A stretch of 64,000 bases of DNA. Origin: Rudanella lutea DSM 19387. GTDB taxonomy: Bacteria; Bacteroidota; Bacteroidia; Cytophagales; Spirosomataceae. Positions 11,301 through 20,001 of the stretch are shown here, one piece after another. The translations under genes were made by a program, and so were the position numbers. The notes below the pieces were generated by a model. That model saw only the letters and a list, made by a program, of their open reading frames with translations, searched no databases and was not told the origin of the DNA. The stretch's first letter is position 1. The number at the start of each line of letters is the position of its first letter. The DNA is taken from NCBI RefSeq assembly GCF_000383955.1, contig NZ_KB913013.1, forward strand, positions 5,980,746 through 6,044,745, given 5' to 3'.

Positions 11301-11782
11301 CCATTACGTTTGGCGCAACCGGCGGCAACGGGGCAGCGGTCGAGTTTTTCGCGATTGGTATTACGGGCTGGACCACCAACGTAAACGGCACGATTGAGGC
11401 CGGGCTGCGGGCCGATGCCAAACCGGTGACTATCCGGTTACGGCAAAACGGCGTGGAGGGTATTCCGTTTGTGTTCGACTTCGGGGCTTTCTGTAGCCGA
11501 CCCGCGCGGGTAGCCCAGCCAAACGAGGCCCCTCTTACTTTGACAGTTTGGGGTAACCCAACGAGCCTAGATGCCGTTGATGTGGAGATTGGAGGAGCCG
11601 ATGGGCAATCGCTTAGAGTTGAGGTAATGGGCAGCTCAGGGCAGATACTCCATACGGAAACCCACCCGGTAGCCCCCGCCAACTTGCGGCAACGGGTTCC
11701 CCTGCGAGCTGGGCCGGGCGTGTACCTGATTCGCGTAAGTACACCCAAAGGCAGCGTGATACAAAAAATCGTGCGGTACTAA
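5369..11782 (+). CDS. Giant secreted Ig-like repeat protein with type IX sorting tail (2137 aa)
   Basis: A signal peptide (1-41, ending AAQAQ) is followed by a mosaic of Ig-like beta modules. The N-terminal half contains an internal duplication: a Cys-flanked Ig-like module plus a second domain (landmarks GYPDYTFFRSDGTYS and GYPNYLFFRIDGTHS) occurs near residues 45-480 and again near 590-1010. The C-terminal third alternates putative-Ig units (VGPQSAT to SGTPSTSGVS) with a second module (AIGITGWTTN, QNGVEG) near residues 1584-1664, 1774-1853 and 1968-2046; a divergent copy precedes at ~1393-1474. Residues ~2057-2137 look like a type A type IX tail ending KIVRY. Thr, Ser, Gly and Ala are very common. 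It is probably a surface or released protein; an adhesive role is inference. It is a paralogue of the truncated gene at the window start. Confidence 0.88.
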   Translation: MKHSLLSERLNRSHSRWVHYINGLVWVGLLLLIHSPAAQAQDCTAPLITISASPSLTIATGTTARLTASGASSYTWSTGATSTTVTTTTAVSVYSVTGVTGGCSATASVQVVQIASCAPEIVYPCSYTYTGQGYPDYTFFRSDGTYSTTFTVGEPIFSFGFDPSHTCRTPSTLKPVFANLPTGAQVLCPNIFMATYFSQGLSKTCPKIGPAQYLIGTYQKFSFTTPGVYPVTFTDGTTVNITVDPDSPIPPPTNSVTLSASLESSKPVAFTATASRQELLETQVLGVTGPGVPPSGYIYSYFQWTGNGLTEAKIQAPENTYTLNNPSWGVTYQVELLPALVYCGNKSRIISNSITIPNPTASVSASTVCAGGSVSLSSTAVGVGPFSYTWVAPEGITLSYPGSPSPTATIAPTVTGEQTFTLYIQDISSLTAQSATVTTSVTVINPSVNVTTLPSATITSGGSVTLTASGADSYTWSNGSSDNPITLNNLTSATTLSVTGITGGCSAIASAVVSVTAVPCAVTATISGNPIFCAGSSATLTASGAGDGGSYLWSTGETNPTVAINTSTQVSVTVTTASGCTATTSIQTGVGAPPSLTISANPSLTIATGMTTRLTATGATSLTWSTGARSTTISAGSAGTYSVTGISGGCLSSASVQVVQVAPCPEEPMNALGIPPGNGYPNYLFFRIDGTHSYTFAPGETIYNYASDIANPNTCRPPTSINPNYATLPTIARIICPYTLVRNYVTASLDGDGNLTYLTKTCLAVGPTRYVFAAQAKFAIDTPGDYPITFADGTTRILTISASATPAIDPGWSLTMLAAPQPDGTLSLTAVPVNLIQGSQNIASYTWQRGTNVLASFATSNTYTVTNPLWGQPYRVTGFVRNFVGGPFSATLTSNDYTVPFPAPQVGSTTVCAGSELGLSAVVLGAAPFSYSWTAPQGITLSDPASSTPTATIGATVSGEQTFTLTFMDSTTPTAQVSTQTVSVTVNPAPSLLITGSPSLSITTGGSVTLTASGANSYRWSNGSTINPLVLTNLTSATTLSVTGTSGTCSGTASATIGVTATPCAISASISGNLTVCAGNPTTLTAAGGNQFRWSSGVTTAINSITPVKTGVYSVTITDTATGCTATTGVTVELVSFPGTPTLAASGTVSCSFPTITLTTTPAAQANYQFIGPGLTQNGLSHTATVSAGGTYSVIVTTINGCTALATTTVQSATNAVNATLAASGTISCASPSVTLTAAPAGAAYQFSGPGLSQNGQSQTAVVTQAGTYSVIVTGAGGCTALATTTVTGSTIAPQLSISASPSATPTQGQAVTLTASGADSGATLTFAWSTGANTASINPPTSATGATVYSVTAVGPNACSATAQITVTVGNPALFCGPDPATIGRPLTLLEPIYDCATGRVQFRVSGGNGTPITYAAVGITGPTTTCSAFVDTQLAQDIRAGRSNVEPFLITATQNGVTVSLRWDARATCAGGTANTPPALANVVGPQSATLGTPFSLDLSRVFTDAQTPDALVLAATGLPAGLQLTARTLSGTPSTTGISTVTLTATDPGGLTNTTSFTLTVGPAASLTVTPPPTGTALAATLVSYGCTAGAITFGFTGGSGAPVEYLAIGVTGWTTNPTHVLEAGLRLDPKPITIRVRQNGVEGTSFVFDFAAYCAGTLQPPTNTPPSVANAIGPQSATVGVSYNLDLGAIFTDAQTPGSLTLSATGLPAGLSLSGNRISGTPSTSGVSTVTLTATDPGSLSVSTSIVITVHPNSSTGITPPTPPVVGGPLAATVVSYNCQTGAITFGATGGNGAAVEYLAIGINGWTTNTNHLIEAGLRADPKPVTIQIRQNGVGGTPFTFDFTAFCAGNPQPPTNTPPTVVNVVGPQSATVGVNYTLNLSTVFFDAQTPAGSLVLGANGLPAGLSLSGSSISGTPSTSGVSSVTLTATDAGGLSINTGFVLTVSPGGNTTPTTPPVGGPLAATVVSYNCQTGAITFGATGGNGAAVEFFAIGITGWTTNVNGTIEAGLRADAKPVTIRLRQNGVEGIPFVFDFGAFCSRPARVAQPNEAPLTLTVWGNPTSLDAVDVEIGGADGQSLRVEVMGSSGQILHTETHPVAPANLRQRVPLRAGPGVYLIRVSTPKGSVIQKIVRY
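9799..11505 (+). repeat. Alternating domain repeats encoding the C-terminal third of the giant secreted protein
   Basis: Three units of roughly 570 bp each pair a putative-Ig segment (starting near 9799, 10365 and 10935) with an AIG-GWTTN segment (ending near 10360, 10925 and 11505). The units are close enough at DNA level to be seen by eye and are candidates for length change by recombination. Confidence 0.75.
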
Positions 11783-11802
11783 TTCAATGGTGATATAGAT
11801 TT

Positions 11803-11843
11803 CAGCCAAAACGCCCGGTGCATGTCATCGGGCGTTTTGGCTG
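11803..11843. terminator. Hairpin terminator between convergent genes
   Basis: A perfect 15-bp stem (11803-11817 with 11829-11843, arm CAGCCAAAACGCCCG) has an 11-nt loop and is followed on the plus strand by TTTATA. It lies between the convergent stops at 11782 and 11878 and can serve both transcripts. Confidence 0.8.
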
Positions 11844-11877
11844 TTTATACGGAGTTTTTATTCCGAAATGCCTACAC

Positions 11878-14800
11878 TCACCCGCCTGGGTTGACCGGCA
11901 ACGACAACAGCAACTGGGTCAGCCTGGCTATGTCGACTGGTTTTACGAGGTGGTCGTTGAAACCAGCCTCAAGGCTTCGTTGCCGGTCTTCGGCCTGCCC
12001 GTAGCCCGTGAGGGCAATCAGGGTCAGTTCGGGACCAATGGGTAGCTGTCGAATAATACGGCAGGTTTCGTACCCATCCAGATCAGGCATACCAATATCG
12101 AGGAGAACAAGCTGGGGGCGAAGGGTTTGCAGGGCTTCGATCGCTTCGATACCACTGTACCGGGTGTGCACCTCGTTTTTAAGAACTTTCAGCAGCATGG
12201 AAAGGGTGTCGGCCGCATCGTGATTATCGTCGACGACCAATATCCGGTGGCCAGATCCATCGGGGATTGTCAATTCATCGGATGAATTCATATCTTTTAC
12301 GTATTCATGGTGTAGTGGCAGGCTAACGATGAACTCACTCCCCCGACCCAGTCCCTGACTGCGCGCTTCGACGCGACCGCCGTGGAGTTCAACGAGTTTC
12401 TTCACCAGCGTGAGGCCCAGTCCAAGCCCCCCCCGTGAGCGGGCCAGGGACGTATCGACCTGCACAAACAAGTCGAAAATGGCCGAAAGATGCTCGGGGG
12501 CCAAACCGATCCCGTTGTCGGCCACCCGAAGCTGTGCTTCCTGACCATTTTGCGTGAGTGTCAGCCAAACCTGCCCGCCCTCGGCGGTGTACCGGGCCCC
12601 ATTGGTCAACAGGTTAACCACGATCTGCGTGAGCCGGGTAGCATCGCCGTCGACGTACAGGGGCGAAGGCGGTAGCGTCGCCCGGAGTAACCGCCCGCTA
12701 CTGTCATAAAGGGGCCGCGTGGCATCTACCGCCTGCCCCACTAGGGCCGTGAAATCGACGAGTTGAGGGCGAAGTTCAATTTTGCCCCGACTGATGCGAC
12801 TCAGATCCAGCAAATCGTCAATTAACCGTATTAAATGATTTACCTGCCGACTCATCATGTCTACGCCTGAGCGCAGGGTTTCATTTTCAACGCCGGTCAT
12901 TGAGAACACCAGCAGCATGTTGCGGATTGGCGCAAGCGGGTTGCGTAGCTCATGGGCGAGCATGGCCAGAAACTCGTCTTTTCGCTCGTCGTTTTCGCGC
13001 AGGGTTTGCTCCATGCGCTGCCGGTCGGTGAGGTCGCGGGCAATCTTGACGTACCCTACCAGTTGCCCGTCGGCATCGAACAGGGGGGATAGCACACCCG
13101 ACACGTATAACCGCGAACCATCGCGCCGGATGTGGTACCGTTCATCGGCGGCCCGACCCTGTTGTCGGGCAGTGATCATTTCGGCCTCAGGTACCCCGGC
13201 GGCCTGGTCTTCGGGCGTGAACGTAATGGCCCCCGACTGACCAATGGCTTCCTCGGCTGTGTAATGAAACATTTGCCAGGCACCCGGATTCCAGCCGGTA
13301 ATGATGTTGCGGGTGTCGGTGGTAATAATGGCGTGATCGGCAATACTGTCGAGTACAATGCGTAGCCGTTCCTCTCCCGCCCTGTGTGCTTCCTCGGCCT
13401 GTTTCCGGTCCGTAATGTCGAACATAACCCCGCTCATGCGGGTCGCCTGCCCGTTTTCTTCGGCCGTCACTCGTCCGTAGCCGCTCATCCAGCGTACGGC
13501 CCCGTCGTCGCGCAGGGCCCTAAACTCGGCATCGTAGACACTTTTTTCCCGAATAGCCTCGTCTAACTGATGTCGAAGCGAGGCAACATCGTGCGGATGA
13601 ATATGCCCAAAAAACACCTCGGGCAAGATGGGTTGGTTGTGGGGCGTCATGCCGAAAAGCACGAAATGCTGGTCGTTCCAGTACACCTCGTCTGTGAGCA
13701 GATTCCACTCCCAGGTACCCATTTCGGCCGCTTCGACTGCAATCCGGGTCCGCTCTTCCTGCCGACGAAGAGCGCGCTCAACCCGGGCGCGTTCGACGGT
13801 GGCCCAGGTTCGCTCGGCGACCTCCCGCGTCAACGTGATTTCGCCTTCGGTCCAAACCCGCGCCTTGCCGACCAACACACTAAATTTCCAGACGAGCACC
13901 CCTCCTTTGACAAGCGGCACCGAAAGCAGTGATCCAATACCGAGCGACGTAAATGCTGAGCGAGTGCGTTCGGAGCGAAACGGATTTTCAAGCGTATCGT
14001 TCATAATGAGCATATTACCACTACGCAACACATCGACCGTCTCGCCAAAATCGGCCAGCAGATATTGCCCCCGCATAGATGGCAAGTTCTCCTGTGCATA
14101 GTCTGAGCCGATCACGGCCAGGCCATTCGGTTCGTCTATTTCCGCGAAGTAAGTGCGGTCGGCTTGCAGATACTCACCCAACAGCCGACACGCCAACTGC
14201 TGGATGGCGGCCGCATCGGTCAGGTAACGGAGCTGATCGCTGAGGGAGGTCAGAAACGCCTGCCGACGGGCATTCTGACTCAGGCGCTCCTCAGCAAGCC
14301 GCCGTTCGGTCACATCGACAAACGCACATAGGCCATACAGCAAGTGCCCCTCTGTATCGTAAATCGGCACCCCGTTGACGTTCACATAACCGGGGGTACC
14401 GTCGCCCCGGAGCAGCTTCACGTCGTCGGCCACCACGCGCTCGCCGTTTAGGAGAACCCGCGCCATCGGCATCTGTTCAACTGGAATCGGCTCGCCGGTT
14501 TCTTCATCAATCACCTGCCATTCGGCATATTCCTGAATAGCCTGACTCTCCCAAAATGGGTGGCCTAAAATTCGGGCAACCTGATCGTTGCCGTAAATCA
14601 GTTTACCCGTCGCATCGGCAATGACAACCCCCACGGGCATTTCGTCCAGGACGGTGGCCAGGCGCTCCTGTTCTTCTTTCAGTTTCTGGCGGGCATGTAC
14701 CTGTGCGGTTATATCCACACACACCACGCTCACGCCCGTTATAGCCCCGTATTGGTTTCGGTGCGGCTCGTACATAAAGTCGACGAAAAGGGAATCGTGC

Positions 14801-15594
14801 TTCTCCGCCCGACATACGTCAATCACCTGCTGATGTACAATGAGCGGTTCGCCCGTTGTGAACACCGACTGTAGCTTTTGGGCAAAATCGGGCTCCTGGG
14901 CTTCTGAAAAAACCTCCATAAATGGTTTGTAGACCACGTCGTGACGCTGGCGGCCCCAGAAATCGAGCATCAGCTGGTTAACCTGAGTAATCACAAACTG
15001 AGGCCCGTCGAGAAGGGCCATTGCAACCGGCGCCTGACGGATAAGCTCCTCGAACTGACGGCTTTTGGTCTCCAGCTCCCGACCCATAGTCACGTGCCGT
15101 GTTGCCTCGTGCCCCACCGCCAGCACCCCGGCCACCCGACCCGTTTCATCGGGCACAGCGCAATAACTGAAAGTCCAGTAGGTATCCTGAAGCTGACCGT
15201 TTCGTATAAACGGAATCGACTCATTTTCGGACCAGGTGCCTTCGCCTGTGTTGCGTACCTGATCAATAAGTGGCTTAATGGTGGTCCATATATCGCCCCA
15301 GCAGTCCATGGCCTGCTGACCCAACGCTCGCGGATGCAAGCCCGAGTCGGCCAGAACCTGCCGGAACGCATCGTTGTAAAACTGCACCAGGTTATCGCCC
15401 CACCACAACAGCATCGGGAACTTGCAGGACAAGAGGGTGCCCAGCGTAGTCTGTAGGGGTTGCGGCCAGGTATCGGGTGGCCCCACCGACGTTTCAGACC
15501 AGGCAAAGGCGCGCATCAACGCGCCCATTTCACCCCCGCCTTTGAGAAACGGATACACTGTATGTACTGAGTTGGTGCCCATGAGTGTGTTCAT
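11878..15594 (-). CDS. Multi-PAS/GAF hybrid histidine kinase with C-terminal receiver (1238 aa)
   Basis: No signal peptide or membrane helix is evident, so this is probably a cytoplasmic kinase. In order: three N-terminal PAS domains (~25-435), a GAF domain (~440-600), two further PAS/PAC units (~610-865; closing motifs VMFDITDRKQAEE and KIARDLTDRQ), HisKA with the H-box HELRNP (~881), HATPase with DNGIGL and GGLGLGLTLV (~980-1080), and a receiver (~1115-1234) with VVDDN, LLDIGMPDLDG and a KPV lysine motif. The input signal is unknown; stacked PAS/GAF domains usually bind small ligands, haem or flavin, but no specific cofactor residue can be assigned. Its C-terminal ~380 residues closely match the kinase encoded divergently at 16309-19908, so the two are paralogues. 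The receiver has no output domain, so a separate regulator or phosphotransfer protein is needed. Confidence 0.93.
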   Translation of the reverse strand: MNTLMGTNSVHTVYPFLKGGGEMGALMRAFAWSETSVGPPDTWPQPLQTTLGTLLSCKFPMLLWWGDNLVQFYNDAFRQVLADSGLHPRALGQQAMDCWGDIWTTIKPLIDQVRNTGEGTWSENESIPFIRNGQLQDTYWTFSYCAVPDETGRVAGVLAVGHEATRHVTMGRELETKSRQFEELIRQAPVAMALLDGPQFVITQVNQLMLDFWGRQRHDVVYKPFMEVFSEAQEPDFAQKLQSVFTTGEPLIVHQQVIDVCRAEKHDSLFVDFMYEPHRNQYGAITGVSVVCVDITAQVHARQKLKEEQERLATVLDEMPVGVVIADATGKLIYGNDQVARILGHPFWESQAIQEYAEWQVIDEETGEPIPVEQMPMARVLLNGERVVADDVKLLRGDGTPGYVNVNGVPIYDTEGHLLYGLCAFVDVTERRLAEERLSQNARRQAFLTSLSDQLRYLTDAAAIQQLACRLLGEYLQADRTYFAEIDEPNGLAVIGSDYAQENLPSMRGQYLLADFGETVDVLRSGNMLIMNDTLENPFRSERTRSAFTSLGIGSLLSVPLVKGGVLVWKFSVLVGKARVWTEGEITLTREVAERTWATVERARVERALRRQEERTRIAVEAAEMGTWEWNLLTDEVYWNDQHFVLFGMTPHNQPILPEVFFGHIHPHDVASLRHQLDEAIREKSVYDAEFRALRDDGAVRWMSGYGRVTAEENGQATRMSGVMFDITDRKQAEEAHRAGEERLRIVLDSIADHAIITTDTRNIITGWNPGAWQMFHYTAEEAIGQSGAITFTPEDQAAGVPEAEMITARQQGRAADERYHIRRDGSRLYVSGVLSPLFDADGQLVGYVKIARDLTDRQRMEQTLRENDERKDEFLAMLAHELRNPLAPIRNMLLVFSMTGVENETLRSGVDMMSRQVNHLIRLIDDLLDLSRISRGKIELRPQLVDFTALVGQAVDATRPLYDSSGRLLRATLPPSPLYVDGDATRLTQIVVNLLTNGARYTAEGGQVWLTLTQNGQEAQLRVADNGIGLAPEHLSAIFDLFVQVDTSLARSRGGLGLGLTLVKKLVELHGGRVEARSQGLGRGSEFIVSLPLHHEYVKDMNSSDELTIPDGSGHRILVVDDNHDAADTLSMLLKVLKNEVHTRYSGIEAIEALQTLRPQLVLLDIGMPDLDGYETCRIIRQLPIGPELTLIALTGYGQAEDRQRSLEAGFNDHLVKPVDIARLTQLLLSLPVNPGG

Positions 15595-16308
15595 TCATCA
15601 GAAAGGGCGGAGATGATCCGGCGCTGCTGCCAACACAGACATTATAGTACGGATCGCTAAGGGTACCGATCAGCACGGTAGCTGAGCCGTTAGCTGTTGC
15701 TGTAGTTTAGCAGATTAGCCTGTAGAGAGCCGGAGATCACTGTAGCCGAAATCGTCTGAAACAGTTGATAAAAAAGAGTTTGGGAGAATGAACACAGGCC
15801 GGTCCATACGGATTCGACCAGAAAACTGTCCCTACTGGGCAACCAGACGAAATCAAAGCTACCCTTATTTGTCAAATAGTCTTTCACTTCTATCTATAAA
15901 CTGATTTAAAGGTTCGGAACCTCTGTCATGCAGCCAATTCGTACAGCATCAAGCCCACCAGCTATAAAGAACGGCGGGAAGGTTTGGCTGTACTGAACGA
16001 TTTTTTAGGCACACCTACCTCCTGAATGTCCCTTGTTGTTTCATGTAGCTGACCATCCCCACGGCAAAATACACGCTTCAGGATCGCCCAGACGTATCAA
16101 ACTTGATACCCGCCCAGCTACCAAACCACTGTAGCCGGGCACAGCCCCAGCAGCGGGCGAAGGATATCTGCACGGCCAGTCGGGTGCGGTAGATAAGAAA
16201 ATCCACAAATCTCTTATTTACCAGTCCGGGAATATCAAATTTCGGGCTGTTTTGTGCTTTATACCGGTATTTTGGCAGCGCCGTGTTTGCCTACTCTACG
16301 CTATAGTC
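15595..16308. other. Intergenic region between divergent kinases, nothing recognised
   Basis: About 710 bp separate the two divergent kinase genes. I see no credible coding frame, RNA gene, terminator or clear promoter. The AT-richer stretch before 16309 presumably carries the plus-strand promoter. Confidence 0.35.
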
Positions 16309-19300
16309 ATGTCCTCTGCCTCAACTCCTTACCCCTCACTTTCCATCGACGAGTGTCATCTTCTCGTGAACACGTTTGCCAGTGCCGTTTGGGAGGCCGA
16401 TGCAACCGGAAAGGTACGTGCCGATTCGCCCAGTTGGCGGGCCTATACGGGGCAATCGGCGGGCCAATGGCTTCGCGATGGTTGGCTGGGCGCGGTTCAC
16501 CCCAACGACCGCCCCGCTGTCGAACTGGATTGGAACCGGGCTGTTGGGGAGGGTACCCCACTGAGTCTGCAATTTCGGGTAAGCGGTGCAGACGGCGACT
16601 GGCACTGGATCAATCTGCTCGCAAGCCCCGTTGCAGATGAGGCCGGGGTTGTCCAAAAATGGCTCGGGTTAGCGATCGACATTGGGGAAAAGAAACGGAG
16701 CGAAAAAGCCTCAGATAGGCAGCGGCTACGGCTCGAAGGCAAGCTCACGCAACAAACGGCCGAGGTAGAAGCCGGGCAGCGCCTGCTAAACGCGACGCTC
16801 GACAGCTCGCTCGACATGATTCAGGTTTTCGAGGCTGTGCGCAACGAGCAGGGGGCTATCGTTGATTTTGTGTGGGTGCTAACCAACCATGCTGCTGAGA
16901 CATTTTACGGGCCGGTAACGGATAAACGCTTACTGGAAGAAAACCCCGGCATGATGCAGGAAGGCATATTTGAAACCTTCTGCCGGGTTGTCGAGACCGG
17001 CGAACCCGACCAGTCAGAACGACACTACACCCACGAACAGTTTAATGGCTGGTTTTTGCAATCGACCGTAAAACTGAACGATGGCGTTGCAACCACTACC
17101 GCCAATATTACCCACCAGAAAGAGGCAGAGGAGCAACTCCGACGCAATGAGGCTTTCTTACAGTCGGTGATTGACAGCTCGCTCGACATCATTCAGGTTT
17201 TCAACGCCATTACAGACGAGCAGGGGACGATCACTGATTTTGTCTGGGTCATGAACAACAGCAGGGCTCAGGTTCAGAACGGCGATGTTCTGGGCAAAAG
17301 TCTGCTGATGATAAATCCCGGCGTGGTGGAGTCGGGCATTTTTGGCCAGATGGTAGCGGTTGTGCAAACTGGCCAACCGTTTGAACAGGAACTGCACTAC
17401 ACCCACGAACAGTTTGACGGCTGGTTTTATCAGGCTCTGGTGAAAACCGAAGGGGGGGTGGCCATGACCACCCGCGATATAACCCGGACCAAGCAGGCCG
17501 AAGCTGAAATTCACCAGCTGAAAGACGAGATTGCACAGCGGGCGTCGGACCGGTACTATTCTATATTTAACTCGATCAGTGAAGGGTTCTGCATCATCGA
17601 GCTTTTGTACGATGCAGAAGGGGCAGCAACTGATTATCAATTTATTGAAGTCAATCCAGTCTTTAAAAAGCAAACCGGACTTCACGAAGTTGTGGGCAAG
17701 TGCGGGAGCCAACTCACGCCCGGTACCGAACACTATTGGGTAGCCTATTACGACCGCGTAGCCCGCACTGGCGAACCGGCTCATGTCGAAGATTACCATG
17801 CTGCTACCAATCGCTGGTACATAGCCAACGCGTTGCGGGTAGGTGGGTCCGGTAGTCGGCAGGTGGCCATTGTGTTTCGCGACATAACCGAACTCAAACG
17901 GCGCGAGCAGGCTCAGGCCTATATGCTGGCCTTAAGCGATGCCTTTCGGTCGGTGGCCGATCCGCTGGCCATTGAACAAACCGTGACCCACACAGCTATG
18001 ATCCATTTCGGGGCCGACCGGTGCTATTATGCCTCCATTGAGGGGGCACATGCCGTTATTCAGCGCGATGCCTCCTCCGGCGATTTCCCTTCTGTAGCAG
18101 GCACGTATCCTCTTGAAGAGTACGCTATTTTCAAAAAAATAGTGGAAAATGGCGTGCCGATCGTTGTGCAAGACGCCCTAACCACCGATGTACTGGATGA
18201 ACCTCTGCGTGAAATATGCCGTCAGATGCAGGTAATCTCGTTTATCGACATCCCCGTGATCAAACAAAACCGGGCAGTGGGGATTTTATCGCTTGTACAG
18301 TCAAGACCCCGGCAGTGGACCGAAGCCGAGGTTGAACTGGCCATTGAAACCGCCGAACGTACCTGGCTGGGCGTAGAACGCGCCAAAGCCCAACGCGAGT
18401 TGGTTCGCAGCGAGGCTCACTTACAGGCCATTTTTGAACGGGCGCAGGTAGGTATGTCCGAAATCGACAGGTCGGGGCGATTTACCCGTGTCAATAGCAA
18501 CTTGTGTCAGTTGCTGGGGCGTAGCCGCGAGGAGTTACTGGCCCTGACCGTAGTCGACGTAACGTACCCCGACGATGTACCCGCCAGTCGGGAAGCTCTG
18601 CACCAGCTGATTCGGACCGGCGAGACTGTTTCGCTCGATAAACGGTATGTTCACTCCGACGGGCGGCTGGTATGGGCCAACAGCTCAGTTTCTACACTAC
18701 CCTCGGCCCAGGGCGGCCCACCGACGTTTCTGGCCATCACCGTTGATCTGACCCAACGCCGACTGGCACAGGAAGCCCTCCGCGAGGCCGACGCGCGCAA
18801 AGACGAGTTTCTGGCGATGCTGGCCCACGAACTGCGTAACCCAATGGCCACCATTCGGAACGGGTTGCAGATTCTGGACCTGACCACGAAACCGGGCGAA
18901 GTTACGCACGATACCGTGGCCATGATGAACCGCCAAACCGATCATCTGGTGCGCATGGTCGACGATCTGCTCGACGTGAGCCGGATTAGCCGGGGCAAAA
19001 TCGAACTCAAAACCGAACGGGTCGATCTGGTCAAACTGGCGCAGGAGGCTACCCAAAGTATGGAGCCACAGTTTCGGGAGAGTGGTAAATCGCTGACGGT
19101 AACCGTGCCCGATACCCCCATTGAGCTGGAGGGCGACGCTACCCGGCTGACGCAGGTACTCACCAACCTGCTCACCAACGGCCTTCGGTACACCGGCCCG
19201 AATGGTACCGTCACGGTAACGGTTTCGCACCAGAACCAGCCGGCAGGGCCATCTGAAGCACTCATCCGGGTGGAAGATAACGGCATTGGTCTGGCGGCCG

Positions 19301-19908
19301 AGCAGCTCTCGGCGGTGTTTGACCTTTTTGTGCAGGTCGACCACTCGCTCGACCGCTCGCATGGTGGGCTTGGGCTGGGCCTTACACTCGTGAGGCAGTT
19401 GGTCGGGCAACATGGCGGCCGGGTAGAGGCCCAAAGCGCCGGACTTGGGCAGGGCAGCACGTTTCTGGTCTACCTACCCACGTTGCCGTCTCCCCCCAGT
19501 GAGCCACCCCTCCCTATTCAAACGGCTACGGAACCCGTAATTAATCGTCGGGTTCTGGTAATCGACGACAATACCGATTCGGCGTTCACGCTTGGTTTAT
19601 TGCTCAAGCTGAAAGGCTACGAAACCCATACGCGCAACAGTGGACAGGCGGGTTTGGAAGCCGCCCAACAACTTAACCCGGCGGTCATTCTGCTCGACAT
19701 CGGTATGCCCGGCCTTGATGGCTTCGAAACCTGTCAGCTTATCCGGCAACAACCCTGGGGACGTGACATCGTGATCATTGCTCTGACCGGCTACGGGCAG
19801 CCCGAAGACATCCAGCGAACGCAGCAGGCAGGCTTCAATGCGCACCTGGTGAAACCCGTTAGCCTGGCCCATATCACCGGCCTTTTGCGTCAGTGGGTGG
19901 GCGTTTGA
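16309..19908 (+). CDS. Multi-PAS/GAF hybrid histidine kinase with C-terminal receiver (~1199 aa)
   Basis: The frame is open from 16252, but the ATG at 16309 (MSSASTPYPSL) is preferred because the upstream codons encode an unconserved stretch. Domains: a PAS/PAC unit (~10-135), two tandem near-duplicate PAS units (~155-270 and ~280-390, each with SSLD-IQVF, a DFVWV strand and HYTHEQF-GWF), a further PAS (~415-530), GAF (~536-694), PAS (~700-820), HisKA with HELRNP (~838), HATPase with DNGIGL and GGLGLGLTLV (~935-1057) and a receiver (~1077-1197) with IDDN, LLDIGMPGLDG and KPV. There is no membrane segment. It is a paralogue of the divergent kinase at 11878-15594, sharing the kinase-receiver core. 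The receiver lacks an output domain. The signal is unknown. Confidence 0.92.
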   Translation: MSSASTPYPSLSIDECHLLVNTFASAVWEADATGKVRADSPSWRAYTGQSAGQWLRDGWLGAVHPNDRPAVELDWNRAVGEGTPLSLQFRVSGADGDWHWINLLASPVADEAGVVQKWLGLAIDIGEKKRSEKASDRQRLRLEGKLTQQTAEVEAGQRLLNATLDSSLDMIQVFEAVRNEQGAIVDFVWVLTNHAAETFYGPVTDKRLLEENPGMMQEGIFETFCRVVETGEPDQSERHYTHEQFNGWFLQSTVKLNDGVATTTANITHQKEAEEQLRRNEAFLQSVIDSSLDIIQVFNAITDEQGTITDFVWVMNNSRAQVQNGDVLGKSLLMINPGVVESGIFGQMVAVVQTGQPFEQELHYTHEQFDGWFYQALVKTEGGVAMTTRDITRTKQAEAEIHQLKDEIAQRASDRYYSIFNSISEGFCIIELLYDAEGAATDYQFIEVNPVFKKQTGLHEVVGKCGSQLTPGTEHYWVAYYDRVARTGEPAHVEDYHAATNRWYIANALRVGGSGSRQVAIVFRDITELKRREQAQAYMLALSDAFRSVADPLAIEQTVTHTAMIHFGADRCYYASIEGAHAVIQRDASSGDFPSVAGTYPLEEYAIFKKIVENGVPIVVQDALTTDVLDEPLREICRQMQVISFIDIPVIKQNRAVGILSLVQSRPRQWTEAEVELAIETAERTWLGVERAKAQRELVRSEAHLQAIFERAQVGMSEIDRSGRFTRVNSNLCQLLGRSREELLALTVVDVTYPDDVPASREALHQLIRTGETVSLDKRYVHSDGRLVWANSSVSTLPSAQGGPPTFLAITVDLTQRRLAQEALREADARKDEFLAMLAHELRNPMATIRNGLQILDLTTKPGEVTHDTVAMMNRQTDHLVRMVDDLLDVSRISRGKIELKTERVDLVKLAQEATQSMEPQFRESGKSLTVTVPDTPIELEGDATRLTQVLTNLLTNGLRYTGPNGTVTVTVSHQNQPAGPSEALIRVEDNGIGLAAEQLSAVFDLFVQVDHSLDRSHGGLGLGLTLVRQLVGQHGGRVEAQSAGLGQGSTFLVYLPTLPSPPSEPPLPIQTATEPVINRRVLVIDDNTDSAFTLGLLLKLKGYETHTRNSGQAGLEAAQQLNPAVILLDIGMPGLDGFETCQLIRQQPWGRDIVIIALTGYGQPEDIQRTQQAGFNAHLVKPVSLAHITGLLRQWVGV

Positions 19909-20001
19909 CAAGTCTGATCCGTAACGGAATCAATCCCTCAAACGGCCACTATGGTTGCTTTTTCGTTGTCGGTACCGTTTCTTTCATCAAAGCACCCGAC
20001 T

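Noticed and set aside
15690-15887. 65-codon open frame between the two kinases
   Set aside because: No conserved feature or start context; the region looks non-coding.
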